In this document: one piece after another, positions 26,222 to 36,245 of the stretch
Numbering within the stretch: position 1 is the first letter of the stretch
Layout: every line of letters starts with the position of its first letter
Assembly: GCF_002077945.1 (NCBI RefSeq)
Contig: NZ_LVYD01000048.1
Span: 62,001-126,000 of the forward strand
Source of the DNA: Niastella vici
Lineage (GTDB): Bacteria > Bacteroidota > Bacteroidia > Chitinophagales > Chitinophagaceae
Direction of reading: 5' to 3'
DNA: 64,000 nucleotides
Notes under the pieces: model-generated
The model's database searches: none
Told to the model about the DNA's origin: nothing
What the model saw: only the letters and a program-made list of their open reading frames with translations
Position numbers and translations under genes: made by a program

Positions 26222-29200
26222 ATGAGAAAATTCCTACCACTGCTCGCAGTGCTGTTGGGCTGTACGCTATTGGCAGCTGCCCAAACAAAAGAAATATCCG
26301 GCAGGATCGTTGACAAAGCCGGCGCCCCCATTCCCAATGCTTCAGTTATTATCAAAGGCACAAATAAAGCCACTGTAGCCGATTTTGATGGTAACTTTTC
26401 AATCAAAACAAGCCCGGGAACGTCTCTTACCATTACAGCCGTTGGCTACAAAACAGTTTCCATCAAAACCCAGAATCAAACAGCTTTGACCATCGCACTT
26501 GAAAGTGCCGACAAACTGATGGATGAAGTAATTGTTACAGCCGGCGGTATTAAAGCAAAAAGAAAAGAGCTGGGATCTGTTAACACAGTAATAAAATCCG
26601 ATGCGCTTACTGCCGGAAAGGCCGTTGATATCGCAAACGGTTTACAGGGTAAAGTAGCCGGATTTATGATCAGCGGAACCGGTGGCGGCGTAAACCCTTC
26701 GTACAGGTTAATATTACGCGGACAACGGTCTTTAACAGGTAATAACCAGGCGCTGGTTGTATTGGACAACGTAGTAGTGCCCAATACTTTTTTAAGTGGC
26801 CTGAATCCTGAAGATATTGATGAAGTTACGGTATTGAATGGAGCAGGTGCAGCCGCGTTGTATGGTTCAATGGCTTCAAACGGCGCCCTCATCATCACCA
26901 CTAAAAAGGGTAAAAAAGGAACAACCAGTGTAGCAGTTTCCAATACGCTGACTGTTGAATCGGTTGGCTTCTATCCTAAAATTCAAAAGAAATTCGGCGC
27001 CGGTGGTAGCGCATATGGTTTGGATGCTAATGGTAAACCTCTTTTTAATTACCTGGAAAACCAATCGTACGGGCCTGCCTTTGATGGTGTAAAAAGACCT
27101 TTAGGTGCACCATTGGAAGGTGGTGGACAGGACTCTGCTGTTTATGCATACAACGCGGGGCATTTTAAATTCTGGGAAAAAGGCATAACCAACCAAACCG
27201 ATCTTTCATTACAAACCGGTGATGACAGATCGACCTTTTATCTTTCGGGGCAGTATGTAAAAGCCACTGGAACTACACCGGGCGATAAAATGAACCGTAC
27301 AACAGTTAGAATAAACGGTACCCGTAAAGTGGGTGAAAAAGTAAATGTTACCTATTCTTCCTCCTATTCACAAAAACGGTTAGACATAACTACCCAAACC
27401 GGAAGCATGTATGCCAATATGCTGAACATGCCTTCCAATGTGGATATTACAAAATATAAGAACTGGAGAACAGATTCATTTGCCAATCCTAATGGATATT
27501 ATAACCCCTGGTATGCAAATCCGTACTTTACTGCAGATAATAACAGGGCTAATTATCGCGACGATTATCTTACTGCAAGCGTTGAATTAAAGTTCACTCC
27601 TGTAAAGGGGCTCGACCTTATTGCCCGCCAGGGTATTTCAACGCATAACTATTCCGGCAAGAATACAGTAGGCGCTTTTACCTATACAGATTATGCCAAA
27701 CATACCGATCAAAGTTCGAAATCTGATATCTCAGCTTCGGTTAATGACTATGGCAGCTATAATACCAATCTTATAACCGACCTGTTCTTACAATATAATA
27801 AAACAGTAAGCGATTTTTCTTTTAATTTAACATCCGGGGCTCAGTTTACACAGAACCAGGCCAAGTATGTGGCCGTTTCGGCAAACGGATTGGTTATTCC
27901 CAACCTGTTCAATGTTAGCAATGGCGTTGGTACACCCGGCGCCAGTGAAGGTAACTTTAAAGCCCGCCAGGTGGGTGTATACGGAGACCTGAGAATAGGT
28001 TATAAAAACTACCTGTTCCTGCATGCTACCAGCCGTAACGACTGGGTTTCTATTTTGAATCCCGAAAACCGTTCTTTCTTTTACCCATCGGCAGAAGTTT
28101 CGTTCATAGCCAGTGAGGTTATTGACGCGCTTAAACAAACCCCCATCAGCTATCTTAAATTAAGGGCTAACTGGTCGAAAGTAGGGCAGGTAAACCTTGG
28201 TACAAGCAGCGATTTCGGCGCCTACTATCTGAATCCTATTTATAGCCCAACCAACGGTTTCCCCTATGGCAGCCTTGCCGGTTATTCTGTTGGTAATGGC
28301 CTGGTTTCCAAAAACCTCACCCCTGAATTTACAAAAGGCTATGAGTTTGGTTTTGACTTAAATGCCTGGCAAGACAGGATCACTACCAACTTCACCTACT
28401 TTGATACAAAAACAACTAATCAAACCGTAACAACTAATATTTCCAATGCAACTGGTTTTACCGGCCTGTTAACCAATGCCGGTCAAACCGAAACAAAAGG
28501 GGTAGAAGCTACAGCCAGTGTTGTTGCTTTTCAAAATAAAGACTGGCTGGTAAACGTTGGCGGTAACTATACCTACGAAGACAACTCAGTAATTTATATA
28601 ACAACCGACTTACCAAAATTGAGTTTGGCGAGCAGTGGCTCAGGTTCTTCTTACGCAGTAGCCGGAAGGACTTTCCCTGTGATTATGGGGTATGATTATG
28701 TGAGAGACCCCCAGGGTCATGTAATTGTAGACCGTACTACCGGGTTACCTACCAAAACTGCAGACATTGTTGTATTGGGTAATGCCACTCCCCGCCATCG
28801 TTTGGGTTTAAATGGTTCTGTTGAATACAAAGGCATTCGTTTATCATTTGTGTTAGAGCATCGCGGTGATTATAAAATATTCAACTCAATGGGTCCTGAA
28901 ATGGATTGGTCGGGTACCGGTTACCGTACTGCCGTGTATAACCGCGAAAGCTTTGTTTATCCCAACTCGGTGTACGAAGATCCCAGCAAACCAGGCACCT
29001 ATATTAAAAATACCAGCGTAGCTATTGCCAATGGCAATGGTAATAATGGTTTTTGGACAGACGGTATAAACAGGGATGTTACTTCGAACTATGTTACTTC
29101 TGCTGCCTTCTGGAAATTGAGAGAAGTTACCCTTTCGTATACTTTACCTGCAAGTGTTTTAGGTAAAGTTTCATTTATTAAACAGGCCACGTTCAGTATT

Positions 29201-29359
29201 CAGGGACGTAACCTGCTTATGTGGATGGCGAAAGATAACTTATATACCGACCCAGAATACAGCACTTCGGGTAACGAGAACAATGGAGTAGGTCTTACAG
29301 GTTTGAACTCAGCTCCGCCGTCACGCTTTTACGGCGCCAGCATTTCCCTGAAATTTTAA
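26222..29359 (+). CDS. SusC/RagA-type TonB-linked outer-membrane receptor
   Basis: This 1,045-residue protein begins with a signal peptide (about 1-20, LLAAAQ). A carboxypeptidase-regulatory-like domain (about 24-100, ISGRIVDKAGAPIPNASVII) is followed by the TonB box/plug start LMDEVIVTAGGIKAKRKELG and a plug domain (to about 225, ending ALIITTKKGKKG). A 22-strand barrel ends FYGASISLKF, with a terminal Phe. Unlike the receptor at 1-435 it lacks an STN domain, so it is probably not controlled by sigma/FecR. With the SusD that follows 87 bases later it should import oligosaccharides, probably arabinose-containing given the neighbours. Confidence 0.95.
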   Translation: MRKFLPLLAVLLGCTLLAAAQTKEISGRIVDKAGAPIPNASVIIKGTNKATVADFDGNFSIKTSPGTSLTITAVGYKTVSIKTQNQTALTIALESADKLMDEVIVTAGGIKAKRKELGSVNTVIKSDALTAGKAVDIANGLQGKVAGFMISGTGGGVNPSYRLILRGQRSLTGNNQALVVLDNVVVPNTFLSGLNPEDIDEVTVLNGAGAAALYGSMASNGALIITTKKGKKGTTSVAVSNTLTVESVGFYPKIQKKFGAGGSAYGLDANGKPLFNYLENQSYGPAFDGVKRPLGAPLEGGGQDSAVYAYNAGHFKFWEKGITNQTDLSLQTGDDRSTFYLSGQYVKATGTTPGDKMNRTTVRINGTRKVGEKVNVTYSSSYSQKRLDITTQTGSMYANMLNMPSNVDITKYKNWRTDSFANPNGYYNPWYANPYFTADNNRANYRDDYLTASVELKFTPVKGLDLIARQGISTHNYSGKNTVGAFTYTDYAKHTDQSSKSDISASVNDYGSYNTNLITDLFLQYNKTVSDFSFNLTSGAQFTQNQAKYVAVSANGLVIPNLFNVSNGVGTPGASEGNFKARQVGVYGDLRIGYKNYLFLHATSRNDWVSILNPENRSFFYPSAEVSFIASEVIDALKQTPISYLKLRANWSKVGQVNLGTSSDFGAYYLNPIYSPTNGFPYGSLAGYSVGNGLVSKNLTPEFTKGYEFGFDLNAWQDRITTNFTYFDTKTTNQTVTTNISNATGFTGLLTNAGQTETKGVEATASVVAFQNKDWLVNVGGNYTYEDNSVIYITTDLPKLSLASSGSGSSYAVAGRTFPVIMGYDYVRDPQGHVIVDRTTGLPTKTADIVVLGNATPRHRLGLNGSVEYKGIRLSFVLEHRGDYKIFNSMGPEMDWSGTGYRTAVYNRESFVYPNSVYEDPSKPGTYIKNTSVAIANGNGNNGFWTDGINRDVTSNYVTSAAFWKLREVTLSYTLPASVLGKVSFIKQATFSIQGRNLLMWMAKDNLYTDPEYSTSGNENNGVGLTGLNSAPPSRFYGASISLKF

Positions 29360-29446
29360 CCGGTAAAATCCAGAACAGAAAACATTCAAAGCAGATAAAC
29401 ACAGAACAAGTTCTTTGCGCTTATCGCTTTACTAAAATAATTAAAT

Positions 29447-30991
29447 ATGAGACATGTAATCACTGGTATTGTTATAGGAATGGTGGTTGTAAGCACTTCC
29501 TGTAAAAAATACCTCGACATAAATACCAATCCCAATTCGGCTACTACAGCCACACCCGAATTAATATTGCCGCAGGCCCTTGTAAATACAGCCAGTGCCA
29601 TTAATGCCTATAATACATATGGTTCACAAACAGGATTGTACGCGGCAAATGCCGGCGGCTATGGCGGTTTTGGCGAGTCCATTACTTATAATTATACCAC
29701 TTCATTTACCGGCCTTTGGGGAACCACTTATGACAACCTGGAAGATTATCAGGCGATCCTTGATAAAACAGATGGAACGGTGAAATATAACTACTTCAAT
29801 GCTGTTGCCAGGATCATGAAAGCATATGACTTTCAGTTGCTGACAGATGCATTTAACGATATTCCTTTTGAAGATGCGTTAAAAGGGGCCTCAAAATTAG
29901 CGCCAGCCTATACCGATGGAAAAACAATTTATAAAAGCCTGGCCGATGAACTGGATAAAGCCATTGCAACGATCAATCAAACATCAACGGGGGTAACTCC
30001 ATTAGGAAGTTCAGATGTGCTCTTTGCCGGCGATGTAAAAAAATGGAAGCAATTTGCCAACACTATAAAATTAAGGTTACTGATCCGTGGAAAAGGTAAA
30101 GTTACTTTTTCAAATTCCACTTTCAGCAGCGATGGCTTTCTTACCAGTGATGCGCTTATAAATCCGGGTTATGTACGCGATAACGGAAAACAAAATCCAG
30201 CCTGGAATACCTGGGCTTACGGCTATACCGGATCTGATGGAAATAAAGCATGGATGCCTGCCACCTTTATTTTTAGCTTTTACGATGGTCATATACTGAA
30301 TGATGCAGGCCGTGGAGCGGCTATTTATTATAAATTTCCGGGCACAGGAACTAACCGCCTTGGCATTGAAAATTATAATGTGGTGGCAAGTCCATCGGGC
30401 AGCTTCTGGTTTTCGGGTACCAACCGGGATGGAAAATCAAATGGCAGCCAGGTTGGGGTTTTAAAAGGGCCTAATGCCGGTTTACCCGCTATGCTGGCAG
30501 CTGAAAGTTATTTTCTGCAGGCCGAAGCCGTGTTGAGAGGTATAATAACCGGGTCGGACGAAACATTATTTTATAATGGAATAACAGCTTCGTTTAAATA
30601 CCTGTACACCCTGCCCGATGGTTCTACAACCGCAAGTGCTGCTGATAGTGTTGCGGCTTACAAGGCGAACAATCTATCAAGCGCCCTGGTGACTTATAGT
30701 CTTAATACAAGTACTGAGCAAAAAGTTCAGGCAATTATTACGCAGAAATTTATTGCATTGAATTTTATTCATGGGCATGAGGCCTGGAATGAATATCGCC
30801 GCACCCATTATCCTGCCATTGTATCTGGAGGAAATGCTTATCAAACGTTTGCTTCCAGTGTATCGGAAAGCCCGCGTACCGATAAACTGCCCACCAGGAT
30901 CTTATATCCTACTTCTGAAGGGTCGTATAATTCTGAAAATGTGCCTAAAAGCATCAGTCCATTTACCTCATTAATATTCTGGGCCCAATAA
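29447..30991 (+). CDS. SusD/RagB-family surface lipoprotein
   Basis: The 514-residue protein has a lipoprotein signal with Cys near residue 19 (VVVSTSCKKYLDINTNPN), the classic start of SusD-like proteins. The rest is rich in TPR-like helices, with LPAMLAAESYFLQAEAVLRG near 350, and ends with the family's ITQKFIALNFIHGHEAWNEY block. It fits the SusD-like_2 subgroup. It should form the lid of the SusC importer encoded just upstream. Confidence 0.94.
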   Translation: MRHVITGIVIGMVVVSTSCKKYLDINTNPNSATTATPELILPQALVNTASAINAYNTYGSQTGLYAANAGGYGGFGESITYNYTTSFTGLWGTTYDNLEDYQAILDKTDGTVKYNYFNAVARIMKAYDFQLLTDAFNDIPFEDALKGASKLAPAYTDGKTIYKSLADELDKAIATINQTSTGVTPLGSSDVLFAGDVKKWKQFANTIKLRLLIRGKGKVTFSNSTFSSDGFLTSDALINPGYVRDNGKQNPAWNTWAYGYTGSDGNKAWMPATFIFSFYDGHILNDAGRGAAIYYKFPGTGTNRLGIENYNVVASPSGSFWFSGTNRDGKSNGSQVGVLKGPNAGLPAMLAAESYFLQAEAVLRGIITGSDETLFYNGITASFKYLYTLPDGSTTASAADSVAAYKANNLSSALVTYSLNTSTEQKVQAIITQKFIALNFIHGHEAWNEYRRTHYPAIVSGGNAYQTFASSVSESPRTDKLPTRILYPTSEGSYNSENVPKSISPFTSLIFWAQ

Positions 30992-31015
30992 TCAACAATT
31001 AAACTCATTCAATAT

Positions 31016-31969
31016 ATGAATCATTTAAGAGTAAGCATATACATTACGTTTATAGCCCTGCTGGGCTTAACATCCTGCTTAAAGAAGGATGGCATGAACA
31101 TTGATCCCGATAATACCACCAGTAATATCGTTGAACTGCAATTTATTGAAGGCGGTAGCGGAACTACCATCAATTCGGGTATGCAATATTTTACTGGCGG
31201 GGCGCTTGTATATCCGCCGAGCGATTTAATGGATACAGCTAATTACAATATAAGTTTTGCCGGCAAAGGCACTTTAAGTAAAGACCTGACTGTATCAATA
31301 GCTGTGGACCCTACCAAGGTGCTTGATAACCTGGCAAACGATTCCATTAAATATGTTTTAATGCCCGACTCGTTGTATAAAATAGTTTCTACTACTGCTA
31401 CCATAAAAGCGGGAGGAAAGATCGCTCATATGCAAATAGTATTTTTCCCTTCAAAAGTTAATCCTGCTATTAGCTATATGTTACCTATTGTAATTAAAGA
31501 TGCGCAGGACCAAACTATCAGCTCAAATTTTTCAACTATTTACTTCCATTTTATAGGAAATCCATTAGCCGGCAGTTATACGGCTACCGGATATTTTTAT
31601 CATCCTTCCTCTCCAAGATCCCTTAGCAGGTCAAGGACCTTACCTGCGGCAAACGCCACCACTTTAATTACAGAATTAGGCGACCTGGGCGGAAGCGGGT
31701 ACTTTGTTGAAATATCTGTTCCCAATCCTTTTAACACTACCACCGTTCAAAATGTCACTATTGCGGTGCATTCAGGCAGCAGCCCCGACCCTGTTCTTAT
31801 ATGGTCAGGCGGTTTGCCTGCCGACAATCCGGGGTATACGGCGGCATGGAGTGGTTCTGCCATGTGTAATAATACATACGATCCCGCCACCCAAACCTTC
31901 TACTTAAGATATGGCTATCTTGGTGGAACCGGGTATCGTGTTGCGGAAGAATGGATCAAAAAGAATTAA
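31016..31969 (+). CDS. DUF1735-type (BT_3987-like) surface glycan-binding lipoprotein
   Basis: This is a 317-residue lipoprotein with its lipobox at LTSCLKKDG (Cys near 22). A DUF1735-type beta-sandwich occupies about 35-170, with DLTVSIAVDPTKVLDN and SYMLPIVIKDAQDQTISSN (in part LPIVIKDA). A second beta-rich domain runs to the end. Proteins of this type follow SusD in many polysaccharide loci and bind glycan at the surface. It starts 24 bases after the SusD stop and is the last gene before a strong terminator. Confidence 0.85.
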   Translation: MNHLRVSIYITFIALLGLTSCLKKDGMNIDPDNTTSNIVELQFIEGGSGTTINSGMQYFTGGALVYPPSDLMDTANYNISFAGKGTLSKDLTVSIAVDPTKVLDNLANDSIKYVLMPDSLYKIVSTTATIKAGGKIAHMQIVFFPSKVNPAISYMLPIVIKDAQDQTISSNFSTIYFHFIGNPLAGSYTATGYFYHPSSPRSLSRSRTLPAANATTLITELGDLGGSGYFVEISVPNPFNTTTVQNVTIAVHSGSSPDPVLIWSGGLPADNPGYTAAWSGSAMCNNTYDPATQTFYLRYGYLGGTGYRVAEEWIKKN

Positions 31970-31984
31970 ACGGTTAATAAACGT

Positions 31985-32014
31985 ACAACCCCTCCCGATG
32001 CATCGGGAGGGGTT
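31985..32014. terminator. Bidirectional intrinsic terminator, perfect 15-base palindrome
   Basis: CAACCCCTCCCGATG and its exact reverse complement abut with no spacer, followed by CTTATTTTAG. It separates the convergent DUF1735 and aldose epimerase genes. Confidence 0.92.
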
Positions 32015-32036
32015 GCTTATTTTAGTAAAGACCTGA

Positions 32037-33191
32037 TTACTGTAACGAAACTTTATACTTTGTTACACTATGGTATTTTTGATTGGGTTGCAGAATGGTA
32101 GTAGGGAAATTCGGCTTGTTGGGTGAATCGGGAAAGTGTTGTGTTTCGAGACACAACGCTGTACGGAAGTTCACCGGTTTGCCGCCGCTTACAAAGGTTC
32201 CATTGAGGAAGTTACCACTGTAGAACTGGATACCAGGTTCGGTAGTGAATACTTCCAGTTTGCGGCCGCTTGTTGTATCAGTCAGGGTGGCTACCAGTTG
32301 CAGGCTGCTGTCTTTACGGTTGATCACATAGTTATGATCGTAACCACCAGGCGCTGCACCAGGCACTGCATCGATGCGTGAACCGATGACCTCAGGTTTG
32401 GTAAAATCGAACGGTGTGCCGGCAACGGCTTTGATCTCACCGGTAGGGATCAGCGTAGTGTCAACCGGGGTAAAATGATCAGCCACTAATTGCAGGCTGT
32501 GGTTCAGAATAGTGTTCTCAGTACTGCCAGTGAGGTTAAAATAACTGTGGTTGGTTAAGTTAACCGGTGTGGCTTTATCGGTTTCTGCGGTATATTCGAT
32601 ATTCAGCTCATCTGCATCGGTAAGGGTATACACTACCGTTACTTTCAGATTGCCGGGGAAGCCTTCTTCGCCATCTTTGCTGAGGTACGACAGGGTAAGC
32701 GCGGGTGTGCTGTCTGCTGCGGGAGTAGCATCCCAAACTACTTTATCAAAACCTTTGTTACCACCGTGCAAATTGTTTTTACCGTTGTTGGCAGCCAGGG
32801 TATAGGTTTTGCCATCGAGCTTGAATTTGGCATCGCCAATGCGGTTGCCATAACGGCCAATAAGGGCGCCGAAATAGGGTGGCTTTTTCAGGTAGTCCTG
32901 CAGGCTATCCAAACCTACCACCACACTTGATCTATTGCCATGTTTATCGGGGGTAACCCAGGAGGTAACAATACCACCATAGTTGGTGATGCTAACGGTA
33001 ACCCCGTTTTTATTGGTAAGGGTGAACAACTGCACTTTCTTTCCATCTGTTTCACCCCAATCTTTTGTTGTAACGCCTTGTTTGATCATTGTTGCTGAAT
33101 TTTCTGTTGAAGGTTGTTTATTTTCGCCTCCGCATGATGCTATGCTGGTGATCAGCGATAACATGGCGACATGGCAAATCAATCTGTTCAT
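32037..33191 (-). CDS. galM: Aldose 1-epimerase (mutarotase) lipoprotein
   Basis: The 384-residue protein starts with a lipoprotein signal (lipobox IASCGG, Cys near 20), so it is an exported form. Mutarotase motifs are present: RYGNRIGDAKFKLDGKTYTL, the catalytic-His block NLTNHSYFNLTG, GGYDHNYVI and the catalytic-Glu block LCLETQHFPDSPN. It interconverts alpha and beta anomers of free aldoses. With GH51 encoded upstream (78 bases apart, same strand) it probably acts on released arabinose or galactose outside the cytoplasm. Confidence 0.93.
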   Translation of the reverse strand: MNRLICHVAMLSLITSIASCGGENKQPSTENSATMIKQGVTTKDWGETDGKKVQLFTLTNKNGVTVSITNYGGIVTSWVTPDKHGNRSSVVVGLDSLQDYLKKPPYFGALIGRYGNRIGDAKFKLDGKTYTLAANNGKNNLHGGNKGFDKVVWDATPAADSTPALTLSYLSKDGEEGFPGNLKVTVVYTLTDADELNIEYTAETDKATPVNLTNHSYFNLTGSTENTILNHSLQLVADHFTPVDTTLIPTGEIKAVAGTPFDFTKPEVIGSRIDAVPGAAPGGYDHNYVINRKDSSLQLVATLTDTTSGRKLEVFTTEPGIQFYSGNFLNGTFVSGGKPVNFRTALCLETQHFPDSPNKPNFPTTILQPNQKYHSVTKYKVSLQ

Positions 33192-33269
33192 ATGGTAATC
33201 CTTATTTGAGTTTACAAATGGGTTATTAGAAAATTTGTCAAATATCTGATATTTTCCCTATCAGCCAAC

Positions 33270-34808
33270 CTATTTTAACTCCAGCACCACCACTGAGAAA
33301 GGCGGCATTTTTACACTCAGCGTTTTGCCTTTGAGGGTAGCGCCCTGGAATGGGGCCGGTTTAATTTTCTCAGGTTCTTCAAAACTGTTATGGTCCTGCA
33401 GCTTGCCCGAACTCAGGATGCGGCCGCCTACAGTCTTCAGGTTACCGCCTTCGAGGTTGATGGTCACATCCTGGGTATTTTTTGCATCTATATTCACGAG
33501 GGAGATATGTACCAGGTTGTTCGAATCTTTTGAAGCCGAAGCTGAAATGGCCGGCAACGTCTCCTTACCAAACGTATAATTATTGCATTTGATGGTCAAA
33601 GGTATAAGTTTAGCATCCTGGTGCACATTATACATTTCCATTACATGGTAAGTAGGCGTCAGGATCATCTTTTCTTCCTTGGTAAGAATAACAGCCTGCA
33701 GCACATTCACGGTTTGCGCCAGGTTGGCCATACGAACGCGGTCGCAATGGTTATGGAAAATATTGAGCGTGGCGCCGGCGATCATGGCATCGCGCATGGT
33801 GTTCTGCTGATACAGGAAACCGGGATTGGTGCCTGCTTCCACATCGTACCAGCCGCCCCATTCATCCACGACCAGGGCTACGCGTTTTTGCGGATCGTAC
33901 TTATCCATGATGGCTGAATGCTTTATCACCAGCGAATCCATGAACAGGGCCTGTTTCATGATCTCGAAATATTGTTCTTCGGTGAAATCAACAGCGGGGC
34001 CTTTTTTATTCCAGTTTATCACGGAGTAATGATGCAGCGCCAAACCGCCCAGCATGTTGAGCGGAATATTTTTCATCAGCACTTCGGTCCAGTTATAATC
34101 CTTTGAATTGGCGCCGGAAGCAATGCGGAAGATCTTTGTTTCGTTCGACCAGCCGGTCATGAAGGTGGCATACTTGCGGTACACGTCGGCATAATATTCG
34201 GGTTTCATATTGCCACCGCAACCCCAGGCTTCGTTACCAACACCCCAGAACGATACACGCCAGGGTTTTTCGCGGCCATTTTGCCGGCGCAGATCGGCCA
34301 TGGGGCTTTTGCCCGCGAAGCTTACATATTGTACCCAGTCGATCAATTCCTGCACGGTGCCACTGCCTACATTACCGGCGAGGTATGGTTCGGTGCCAAT
34401 GAGCTCACACATATTTAAAAAATCGTGGGTACCAAAGCTGTTGTCTTCGGTAACACCACCCCACCAGGCGTTCACCATAGTAGGCCGTTTGTCTTTTGGC
34501 CCAATACCATCTTTCCAGTGATAGGTATCGGCAAAACAGCCGCCGGGCCAGCGCAGGTTGGCGATCTTTAATTTTTTGAGGGCGGCTATAACATCATTGC
34601 GTACCCCATTTGTGTTGGGGATGGTTGAATTTTTCTCCCCAACATAAAAACCACCATAGATACAATGGCCCAAATGCTCGGCAAAATGACCATAGATCTG
34701 CCGGCTGATGGTAGTTTTTGCAGCGTCTACATTAAATGAAAGGTTATTTTGGGCAAGCACTCCCAAAGCGATCAAACTGTTAGCAAATAGCAATGCAAAG
34801 CGTTTCAT
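33270..34808 (-). CDS. GH51 family alpha-L-arabinofuranosidase, secreted
   Basis: The 512-residue protein has a signal peptide (about 1-19, GVLAQ). GH51 motifs include [38 protein letters not shown], the acid/base region [12 protein letters not shown] and the nucleophile region [13 protein letters not shown]. The C-terminal beta domain ends [11 protein letters not shown]51 enzymes remove arabinofuranosyl side chains from arabinan or arabinoxylan. It is transcribed ahead of the galM-like gene and completes the arabinose locus. Confidence 0.95.
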   Translation of the reverse strand: MKRFALLFANSLIALGVLAQNNLSFNVDAAKTTISRQIYGHFAEHLGHCIYGGFYVGEKNSTIPNTNGVRNDVIAALKKLKIANLRWPGGCFADTYHWKDGIGPKDKRPTMVNAWWGGVTEDNSFGTHDFLNMCELIGTEPYLAGNVGSGTVQELIDWVQYVSFAGKSPMADLRRQNGREKPWRVSFWGVGNEAWGCGGNMKPEYYADVYRKYATFMTGWSNETKIFRIASGANSKDYNWTEVLMKNIPLNMLGGLALHHYSVINWNKKGPAVDFTEEQYFEIMKQALFMDSLVIKHSAIMDKYDPQKRVALVVDEWGGWYDVEAGTNPGFLYQQNTMRDAMIAGATLNIFHNHCDRVRMANLAQTVNVLQAVILTKEEKMILTPTYHVMEMYNVHQDAKLIPLTIKCNNYTFGKETLPAISASASKDSNNLVHISLVNIDAKNTQDVTINLEGGNLKTVGGRILSSGKLQDHNSFEEPEKIKPAPFQGATLKGKTLSVKMPPFSVVVLELK

Positions 34809-35195
34809 GTAAAAGCTTTATGATGAATAATTAATGAATGTAAAGAATTGGTAGCTTATAGCAAGGTTGGGAACTGGCAGCATACTGATCGTTAATTTTA
34901 GTAAAAAGTTATCATGGAAACCGGGTTATTGGCTTGCCCGGGACGCGAAATCCTTTTTTTCCATTGGGACGTGAAACTAAGATAAAACCATATATATGTC
35001 AATTTTACGCTTAATTATTTTTGGTTACCGGTTTCCAGGTTCCGGTTACCGGGCAAAAAATTCGGAGACTCCAACTGCAGGGGAGTGGCCGCCACTCAAG
35101 GCCCGGCAACTGGTAACAGGTAACCGGCACCTATTGCCTAATATCCCATTTGACCACTCCCCACTCACTAAAGCCATTTAGTGTAACTTTACACC
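34809..35195. other. Divergent intergenic region between GH51 and fdhD
   Basis: About 390 bases between divergent genes. The right half holds the GGTTACC-family inverted repeat (35022-35132). The left half (34809-35010) shows no gene; promoters are expected but not assigned. Confidence 0.4.
35022..35132. repeat. Iterated-word inverted repeat, GGTTACC family, copy 1
   Basis: The left arm (35022-35053) reads GGTTACCGGTTTCCAGGTTC then CGGTTACCGGGC. The right arm (35101-35132) reads GCCCGGCAACTGGTAACAGG then TAACCGGCACC. The loop shares GGGCAAAAA and GGAGA with the copy at 47812. It lies between divergent genes, so it cannot simply be a terminator of either. Confidence 0.85.
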
Positions 35196-36017
35196 ATGCA
35201 ACTTCCCGTGGCCCATATTAAAATTAAAAAGATCAATGCCGGTGAACAAACGGAAGTAGATGATGAACTGGCCGTTGAAGAACCGCTGGAGATACAATTG
35301 TCGTGGCAGCAGGCAGGCGGTTACGTGCAAAAAAACATTTCTGTGACCATGCGCACGCCCGGTCATGATGCCGAACTGGCCGCCGGTTTTTTATTTACCG
35401 AAGGCATTGTTCAGCACATTGATCAAATACAACATATACAGCCGCATCAAAACAGCGTACTGGTTACGCTGGCGCCGGGGTTTGTTCCGCAACTGCAACA
35501 GGCCGAACGTAATTTCTATACAACATCCAGCTGCGGTGTTTGCGGTAAAACGGGTATCGACGCCATTAAAACGGTTCCGGCCCATACCCCGCCACCCGAT
35601 GCGCTGGTGGTGCCGGCCGGTTTATTTTACGGATTGCAGCAGGCCCTTCAGCAAAATCAGGTGGTATTTACCAGCACCGGCGGATTGCATGCGGCCGCCC
35701 TGTTCGATGTGAGCGGACAATGCTCCCTGTTGCGTGAGGATGTGGGGCGCCATAATGCGGTTGACAAAGTGATTGGCGCCGCGCTGCAGAACCGGCAATT
35801 GCCATTGCCCCAACATATTTTGTTATTGAGCGGAAGGGCCGGTTTTGAATTGATCCAGAAAGCCGTTATGGCGGGCATAAGGGTGATTGCAGCGGTAGGC
35901 GCCCCATCGAGCCTGGCCGTAGAGCTGGCGACGGAGCATGGTGTTACTTTGATAGGGTTTCTTCGAAAGGATAGATTCAATGTGTATAGTGGAGCGGAGC
36001 GGGTGAAAGTGGGTTGA
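35196..36017 (+). CDS. fdhD: Formate dehydrogenase accessory sulfurtransferase
   Basis: FdhD transfers sulfur to the bis-MGD molybdenum cofactor of formate-dehydrogenase-type enzymes. The 273-residue protein has the early block DDELAVEEPLEIQL, the loop HDAELAAGFLFTEGIV, the essential Cys pair in TTSSCGVCGKTGID, and GRAGFELIQKAVMAGI. The following gene encodes a molybdopterin oxidoreductase of the type that needs this step, and it is on the same strand. Confidence 0.95.
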   Translation: MQLPVAHIKIKKINAGEQTEVDDELAVEEPLEIQLSWQQAGGYVQKNISVTMRTPGHDAELAAGFLFTEGIVQHIDQIQHIQPHQNSVLVTLAPGFVPQLQQAERNFYTTSSCGVCGKTGIDAIKTVPAHTPPPDALVVPAGLFYGLQQALQQNQVVFTSTGGLHAAALFDVSGQCSLLREDVGRHNAVDKVIGAALQNRQLPLPQHILLLSGRAGFELIQKAVMAGIRVIAAVGAPSSLAVELATEHGVTLIGFLRKDRFNVYSGAERVKVG

Positions 36018-36044
36018 GTTTGTAAAGGTTAGTTTTGTAAACGT

Positions 36045-36191
36045 AGGTATAAGAAATAGGAAGTAAGAAGTACGAGGTAAGAAGATAACTAATTTTGAAA
36101 TTTATTATAAATGACCAGCAGATGGCCGAATGCTATGCATCAGTTACCAATTTTGGGTTCTTCTTATTTCCTACCTCTTACCTCCTACTTC
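36045..36191. repeat. Iterated-word inverted repeat, GAAGTAAG family, copy 5
   Basis: The left arm (36045-36084) reads TAAGAAATAGGAAGTAAGAA then GTACGAGGTAAGAAG. The right arm (36158-36191) reads TTCTTCTTATTTCCTACCTC then TTACCTCCTACTTC. The loop is about 73 bases and differs from copies 1 and 3. It lies between fdhD and the oxidoreductase gene. Confidence 0.85.
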
Positions 36192-36245
36192 ATAAACTTA
36201 GTACCCCAATGAATCATTTTAAAAAACAGCTTCATTAGAACAATC

